A stretch of DNA of 6,658 nt from Candidatus Moraniibacteriota bacterium. GTDB taxonomy: Bacteria > Patescibacteriota > Minisyncoccia > Moranbacterales > UBA9337. A program made the translations under genes and the position numbers. The notes beneath the pieces are model-generated. The model was not told the DNA's origin. It did no database searches and saw only the letters and a program-made list of their open reading frames with translations. The number at the start of each line of letters is the position of its first letter. Position 1 is the first letter of the stretch. This document shows positions 4,111-6,658 of this stretch, piece after piece. The DNA is taken from the NCBI GenBank assembly GCA_003507475.1, contig DNVQ01000012.1, forward strand, positions 1-6,658, given 5' to 3'.

Positions 4111-4233
4111 TTCCAAACTACAAGAAACAAGATACAAACAAATCTCAAATTAAAATAATCAAAGAATTAATATTTTTTATTTTGAAATTTGAGAATTGAA
4201 TATTGTTTGGAAATTGTTTCTTGTAATTTGGAA
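4111..4233. repeat. Large AT-rich inverted repeat between FKBP and alcohol dehydrogenase
   Basis: The outer arms 4111-4130 and 4214-4233 are complementary at 19 of 20 positions (core CAAGAAACAA against TTGTTTCTTG). Inner arms TCTCAAATT (4143-4151) and AATTTGAGA (4186-4194) are exact. A 14-base word, TTTGGAAATTGTTT, occurs at 4206-4219 and again at 4227-4240, where it reaches the FKBP stop codon. No gene is inside. It could be a MITE-like remnant, a cruciform-forming spacer or a 3' stabilising structure for the FKBP mRNA. Confidence 0.6.
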
Positions 4234-4238
4234 ATTGT

Positions 4239-4751
4239 TTACTTTATTTCCATCAACTCCACTTCAAAAATCAAAGTAGCATTTGGTGGAATTACTCCGC
4301 CCGCTCCTTGTGCACCATAACCCATATCCGATGGAATAGTTAAAATTCTTTTTTCTCCCACTTTCATGTCCAGCAATCCTTTCTCCCAACCGGCAATTAC
4401 CATCCCCTCACCAATTGTAAATTCAAATGGAGTACCTCTATCAACGCTGGAATCAAACTTCGTTCCATTTTCCAATTTTCCAGTGTAATGCACAGAGATT
4501 GTATCTCCATTTTTAGTTTTTACTTCTCCTTTTCCCTCTTGAACAGTTTCGATTTTTAGATCCATATTTTTATTATTATCATTATTATTTACTTGTGGTT
4601 CAACTTCTTCTACTTTCTTCTCTTTAGGTTCAATATTGCCGCTTTTAATTTCTTCTTTTGAATCTAAATTTACATTCCAATCACTTACATATTTATAAAC
4701 AAAAACTCCTCCTACTACCAATAAAATTGCAATCAATATATTTGTTTTCAT
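4239..4751 (-). CDS. Membrane-anchored FKBP-type peptidyl-prolyl cis-trans isomerase
   Basis: A 170-residue protein: an N-terminal hydrophobic helix (about 5-19) after MKTN, acting as an uncleaved anchor or signal peptide; a low-complexity charged and Asn-rich linker (about 28-62); and one complete FKBP domain (about 66-170). Active-site residues expected from human FKBP12 are present: Y89, F99, D100, F109, V118, I119, W122, Y145 and F162. It should catalyse proline isomerisation during folding of secreted or cell-surface proteins outside the membrane. No lipobox cysteine is seen. The ATG at 4749-4751 has no clear ribosome site. An internal ATG at codon 63, just before the domain, could give a soluble form, but the hydrophobic N-terminus favours the long form. 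It lies 111 bases after tRNA-Ala with no strong promoter or terminator seen between, so it may share the tRNA transcript. Confidence 0.92.
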   Translation of the reverse strand: MKTNILIAILLVVGGVFVYKYVSDWNVNLDSKEEIKSGNIEPKEKKVEEVEPQVNNNDNNKNMDLKIETVQEGKGEVKTKNGDTISVHYTGKLENGTKFDSSVDRGTPFEFTIGEGMVIAGWEKGLLDMKVGEKRILTIPSDMGYGAQGAGGVIPPNATLIFEVELMEIK

Positions 4752-4862
4752 ATCTTTTAAATTTATTATTCAGTTAACGCATTAACGAGTTATTTTTTAA
4801 AATTTATCTATTTAAAAAATTATTTCGGATTTCGATTTTAAAATTTCGAATTTTTTAAGTAG

Positions 4863-4935
4863 TGGACCATGCCGGACTCGAACCGGCCACCTCTCCCATG
4901 CCATGGGAGCACTCTACCAGATGAGCTAATGGCCC
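4863..4935 (-). tRNA. tRNA-Ala, anticodon GGC
   Basis: A complete cloverleaf on the minus strand. The acceptor GGGCCAT pairs with ATGGTCC and includes the G3-U70 wobble pair that marks alanine tRNAs, with A73 as discriminator. The D arm carries GCTC/GAGT. The anticodon stem is CTCCC/GGGAG with loop ATGGCAT, placing GGC at 34-36. The T arm is GCCGG-TTCGAGT-CCGGC. It is 73 bases long without CCA; the next bases are CTA, so CCA must be added by the nucleotidyltransferase. GGC reads GCC and, by wobble, GCU. Confidence 0.96.
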
Positions 4936-4960
4936 TTTTATCAAAAAACACTACTTATAC

Positions 4961-4989
4961 ATAATATAGGCTGGATATTAAAGCGTCAA
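4961..4989 (-). promoter_or_regulatory. Promoter of tRNA-Ala
   Basis: On the minus strand, TTGACG (4984-4989), a 17-base spacer and TATTAT (4961-4966): 5 of 6 matches in each box. The predicted start is near 4954, about 19 bases before the mature 5' end at 4935, leaving a short 5' piece for RNase P to remove. Confidence 0.65.
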
Positions 4990-5003
4990 TATTTGACAAT
5001 CTC

Positions 5004-5035
5004 TACGAATTACGAATCTGTACGAATTTACGAAT
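5004..5035. repeat. Four copies of TACGAAT
   Basis: TACGAAT occurs at 5004-5010, 5011-5017, 5021-5027 and 5029-5035, with spacings of 0, 3 and 1 bases. The array lies between the terminator of the 101-residue gene and the tRNA promoter and has no coding potential. It looks like slipped short-repeat DNA. Confidence 0.6.
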
Positions 5036-5052
5036 GAATGGAGCTGCTAATT

Positions 5053-5087
5053 AAAAACAAGGTTGCTATAAATCTTAGCAACCTTGT
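5053..5087 (-). terminator. Intrinsic terminator after the 101-residue gene
   Basis: A perfect 12-bp stem, ACAAGGTTGCTA (5057-5068) with TAGCAACCTTGT (5076-5087), has a 7-base loop. On the minus strand it leads into TTTTTAATT. It lies 36 bases after the stop codon of the gene at 5124-5429 and closes the regulator operon. Confidence 0.85.
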
Positions 5088-5123
5088 CATGGAATAGAAA
5101 ATTCAATCCTACTCCTGAGTTGG

Positions 5124-5429
5124 TTAAATTTCAAAAAAATGCTTAATGGAATCTGGTGGAGGAGGATAATCAATTCCGAAGTAATCCAAAATTTCCATCT
5201 CTTCTTTTAATGTCTCAACTTTTTCATCGGTTTTATAAAAAATGAATCTCGAAGAAAATGGCCACTGTGTGTATTTTTTCCAAATCACCATAGCCTCCTC
5301 CTCTGAGTCGACTACTCTGAGTTTTTTAATCAAAATAGGAACGATTACATCCTTAGTAAATCTTCCAGAAATAAGTTGATGGTACTCAAACAAGGGCCAG
5401 GCCATAACATATTGCTCTTCTGAATCCAT
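5124..5429 (-). CDS. Unrecognised 101-residue protein behind the TrmB-like regulator
   Basis: The protein is acidic and rich in aromatic residues (YVMAWPLFEYHQL, WKKYTQWPFSSRFIFY), with no membrane helix, signal peptide or cysteine; a proline run, DYPPPPD, lies close to the C-terminus. I do not recognise a family. The mix of helix-like acidic stretches and aromatic strands suggests a small globular cytoplasmic protein, possibly a ligand- or protein-binding one. Translation start is well supported: a perfect AAGGAGG (5434-5440) lies 4 bases before the ATG at 5427-5429. The gene follows the TrmB-like regulator by 24 bases and is closed by a strong terminator, so the two form a bicistronic unit. 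It may be a partner or target of that regulator; this rests only on position. Confidence 0.75.
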   Translation of the reverse strand: MDSEEQYVMAWPLFEYHQLISGRFTKDVIVPILIKKLRVVDSEEEAMVIWKKYTQWPFSSRFIFYKTDEKVETLKEEMEILDYFGIDYPPPPDSIKHFFEI

Positions 5430-5453
5430 AAATCCTCCTTTTAAAAGTTAGCA

Positions 5454-6218
5454 TTATAATCTATCCCACATAAAATCCAATTGCATTTTAATAGCCTGGG
5501 CAATTGATTCATCCTCTATTAAAGTTGCATTCTTTCTATCATAAGATATTAAAGCGACAACCGAACCTGAAATAACAATATCCGCCGAAACCTTCATATC
5601 TGGAGATAAAAATTTAGTATGCGCAATTCCCTTAGAAGCTCTGGCGAACTTATGATTTAGAGAAGTGTTTTCAAGAATCATTCGATAAAATATTTTTCTT
5701 TTTCCAATCTTTTTAAAATATTTCATCTCTTCTTTTTCTGAAAAAACCCTTACAGCCGTTTCATATGATCCGCAATTAATCACATCTCTTCCTTTTAAGA
5801 TATAATCATCAAAAACTTTGTTAATTCCTGCCTCTCCCTCAAAAAACTTAATTTGAGGGCGGTCTTCTCTACTAATATCAATAGCCTTAAGAATCGGCAA
5901 AACAGAATTTTCCAAAAGATTTTCTTCAATTTTTATCTTTTCTTTTTTCTGAGAAATAATTTTTTTTATATTTTCAGGATCTTCGGCAACAAACAATTTT
6001 TTCTTCCCCTTTCGGCTTTCCACCACTAACCCCTTTTGCTTAAGTTCATCCAAGGCACCATATATACTCACTCGGTTAACTCCGCTAATTCGAGAAATAT
6101 CTTGAACCGCTAAAGAACCTTTTTCCAAAAGAGTAATATAGGTAGTAATTTCTTTTTGGGTAAAATCTAATTTTAAAAGAGCATTTATCAAATTTTTTGA
6201 TACGACTTTCTTTTTCAT
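5454..6218 (-). CDS. TrmB-like transcriptional regulator
   Basis: A 254-residue protein from the ATG at 6216-6218. Residues 10-78 form a TrmB-type winged helix: LDFTQKEITTYITLLEKG, then VQDISRISGVNRVSIYGALDELKQKG as helix-turn-helix, then a basic wing (ESRKGKKKLF). A charged helix (about 80-105), probably a dimerisation coiled coil, leads to a C-terminal domain (about 115-254) of mixed strands and helices ending LDFMWDRL, as in TrmB-family effector or PLD-like sensor domains. Known members bind sugars or other ligands and control transport and metabolism; the ligand here is unknown. The frame stays open upstream to a TTG at 6257 (13 more codons), but that part has no ribosome site and overlaps a TGACG/CGTCA inverted repeat, so I prefer the ATG. 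It is first in a two-gene operon with the 101-residue protein. Confidence 0.85.
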   Translation of the reverse strand: MKKKVVSKNLINALLKLDFTQKEITTYITLLEKGSLAVQDISRISGVNRVSIYGALDELKQKGLVVESRKGKKKLFVAEDPENIKKIISQKKEKIKIEENLLENSVLPILKAIDISREDRPQIKFFEGEAGINKVFDDYILKGRDVINCGSYETAVRVFSEKEEMKYFKKIGKRKIFYRMILENTSLNHKFARASKGIAHTKFLSPDMKVSADIVISGSVVALISYDRKNATLIEDESIAQAIKMQLDFMWDRL

Positions 6219-6237
6219 TTCTTTATTAATGTTATCC

Positions 6238-6256
6238 TGACGCCGAAGTATCGTCA
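6238..6256. promoter_or_regulatory. Inverted repeat with an alternative promoter close to the TrmB-like start
   Basis: TGACG (6238-6242) and CGTCA (6252-6256) are exact complements with a 9-base spacer, a size suited to a dimeric winged-helix protein. On the minus strand, TTGACG here is followed 17 bases later by TAACAT, which could act as a weak promoter giving an almost leaderless transcript from the ATG at 6218. Autoregulation is possible. Confidence 0.3.
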
Positions 6257-6316
6257 AAACAATATATACAAAATTATTATATTATTATATTAATCTCCTA
6301 TTTCACCCTATAATAA

Positions 6317-6359
6317 AGGATATTTTAATATATCAATGTTGTAAAGAGTTTGTTTACAA
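6317..6359 (-). promoter_or_regulatory. Promoter and palindrome upstream of the TrmB-like operon
   Basis: TTGTAAA (6339-6345) and TTTACAA (6353-6359) are exact complements around a 7-base spacer. On the minus strand the promoter-proximal arm contains a TTTACA (-35), followed after 17 bases by TATCCT (6317-6322), a plausible -10. An operator overlapping the -35 would suit control by the TrmB-like protein itself. The leader would be about 90 bases. Confidence 0.4.
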
Positions 6360-6373
6360 TTTAAATAAAAATT

Positions 6374-6405
6374 AAAAAAGCAGATTCGCGTTTTTGCGAA
6401 TCTGC
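6374..6405 (-). terminator. Intrinsic terminator after the sugar transferase
   Basis: A perfect 10-bp stem, GCAGATTCGC (6380-6389) with GCGAATCTGC (6396-6405), has a 6-base loop and on the minus strand leads into six T. A second small hairpin just before it in the transcript, CTGCTT/AAGCAG (6408-6425), carries the word TTGTCGAAGC, also present in the GC-rich repeat at 916-987. Confidence 0.85.
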
Positions 6406-6447
6406 AACTGCTTCGACAAAAGCAGACTAAACAACTAAAATAGAATT

Positions 6448-6658
6448 TCAAATTCCCTGGCGTCTAAAAACTACAGAGATTGTCTCAAGTAAAATTTTCA
6501 GATCACCAAGCAAGCTCTTACATTCAATGTATTTCAGATTTTCCTCAACTGCCATCTCTTTATTTTTTATTATCCATATCCTTCCATAAACCTGAGTCGG
6601 CCCAGTAATTCCTGGACGAACTCGCAGTAATTTTTTATAAGAAGGATTTTTGTTTATA
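6448..6658 (-). CDS. Bacterial sugar transferase (undecaprenyl-phosphate sugar phosphotransferase type), C-terminal part
   Basis: The last 70 codons of a gene that enters from the right edge, so the membrane segment and start are not visible. The fragment carries RVRPGITGPTQVYGR, the hallmark of the PF02397 sugar transferases (usual form KPGxTGxxQVxGR), followed by a conserved helix with YIECKSLLGDLKILLETISVV and a short tail, RRQGI, before TGA. These membrane-bound enzymes move a sugar 1-phosphate from a UDP-sugar to undecaprenyl phosphate, the first step of building capsule, O-antigen or glycoprotein glycans. A Y stands in QVYGR where N is most common, a mild variation within the family. 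It is followed by a strong terminator, so it ends its operon; upstream neighbours are outside the window. Confidence 0.9.
   Translation of the reverse strand, partial: INKNPSYKKLLRVRPGITGPTQVYGRIWIIKNKEMAVEENLKYIECKSLLGDLKILLETISVVFRRQGI

Noticed and set aside
4239..4751. FKBP protein as a lipoprotein
   Set aside because: The hydrophobic N-terminal helix is not followed by a lipobox with cysteine; the protein contains no cysteine near that site.
6216..6257. The TTG start at 6257 for the TrmB-like gene
   Set aside because: The 13 extra codons have no ribosome site, overlap an inverted repeat and precede the usual N-terminus of the winged helix; the ATG at 6218 is simpler, though not proven.

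Overview
The window looks like a chromosomal stretch from a small-genome, AT-rich bacterium, most likely a member of the Patescibacteria (Candidate Phyla Radiation, Parcubacteria-like). This is an inference from several traits: small membrane proteins of unknown role, an N-terminally anchored FKBP isomerase, a TrmB-type regulator, short repeat phrases between genes, islands of GC-rich inverted repeats, and mostly weak Shine-Dalgarno sites. TGA ends the sugar transferase where that family normally ends, which argues against the TGA-as-glycine code of some relatives. Every supported gene lies on the minus strand, so transcription runs from right to left. I found no plasmid, phage, transposase or CRISPR genes.

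Reading from the right in the direction of transcription: (i) the C-terminal 70 residues of a bacterial sugar transferase (6448-6658), closed by a strong terminator; (ii) a TrmB-like regulator and, 24 bases behind it, an unrecognised 101-residue protein, closed by a perfect 12-bp hairpin; (iii) tRNA-Ala(GGC) with its own promoter, followed by a membrane-anchored FKBP-type peptidyl-prolyl isomerase; (iv) a 125-base inverted-repeat stretch, then a near-consensus promoter whose transcript starts almost directly with a terminator hairpin before an iron-dependent alcohol dehydrogenase; (v) a pair of small membrane proteins, one holin-like with two membrane helices and one YqjD-like with a glycine zipper, each with a hairpin leader; (vi) an NrtR-like Nudix/winged-helix regulator; (vii) about 990 bases without a gene, made of GC-rich inverted repeats, then a strong promoter and a 250-base leader; and (viii) the first 44 codons of an unrecognised gene that runs off the left edge.

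The most interesting signal links (vi) to (viii). The promoter of the NrtR-like regulator carries a palindrome GTGTA-N5-TACAC just downstream of its -10. The same palindrome occurs just downstream of the -10 of the promoter at 394-422, and a one-mismatch copy overlaps that promoter's -35. This suggests that the regulator controls both itself and the unrecognised gene at the left edge. The transcript from that second promoter then has long helices that cross one another (a pseudoknot or a switch), an intrinsic-terminator hairpin, a perfect AAGGAGG and the ORF. I read this as a two-layer control unit, repressor plus RNA leader, acting on a gene of unknown function. All regulatory claims come from reading the sequence and have not been tested.
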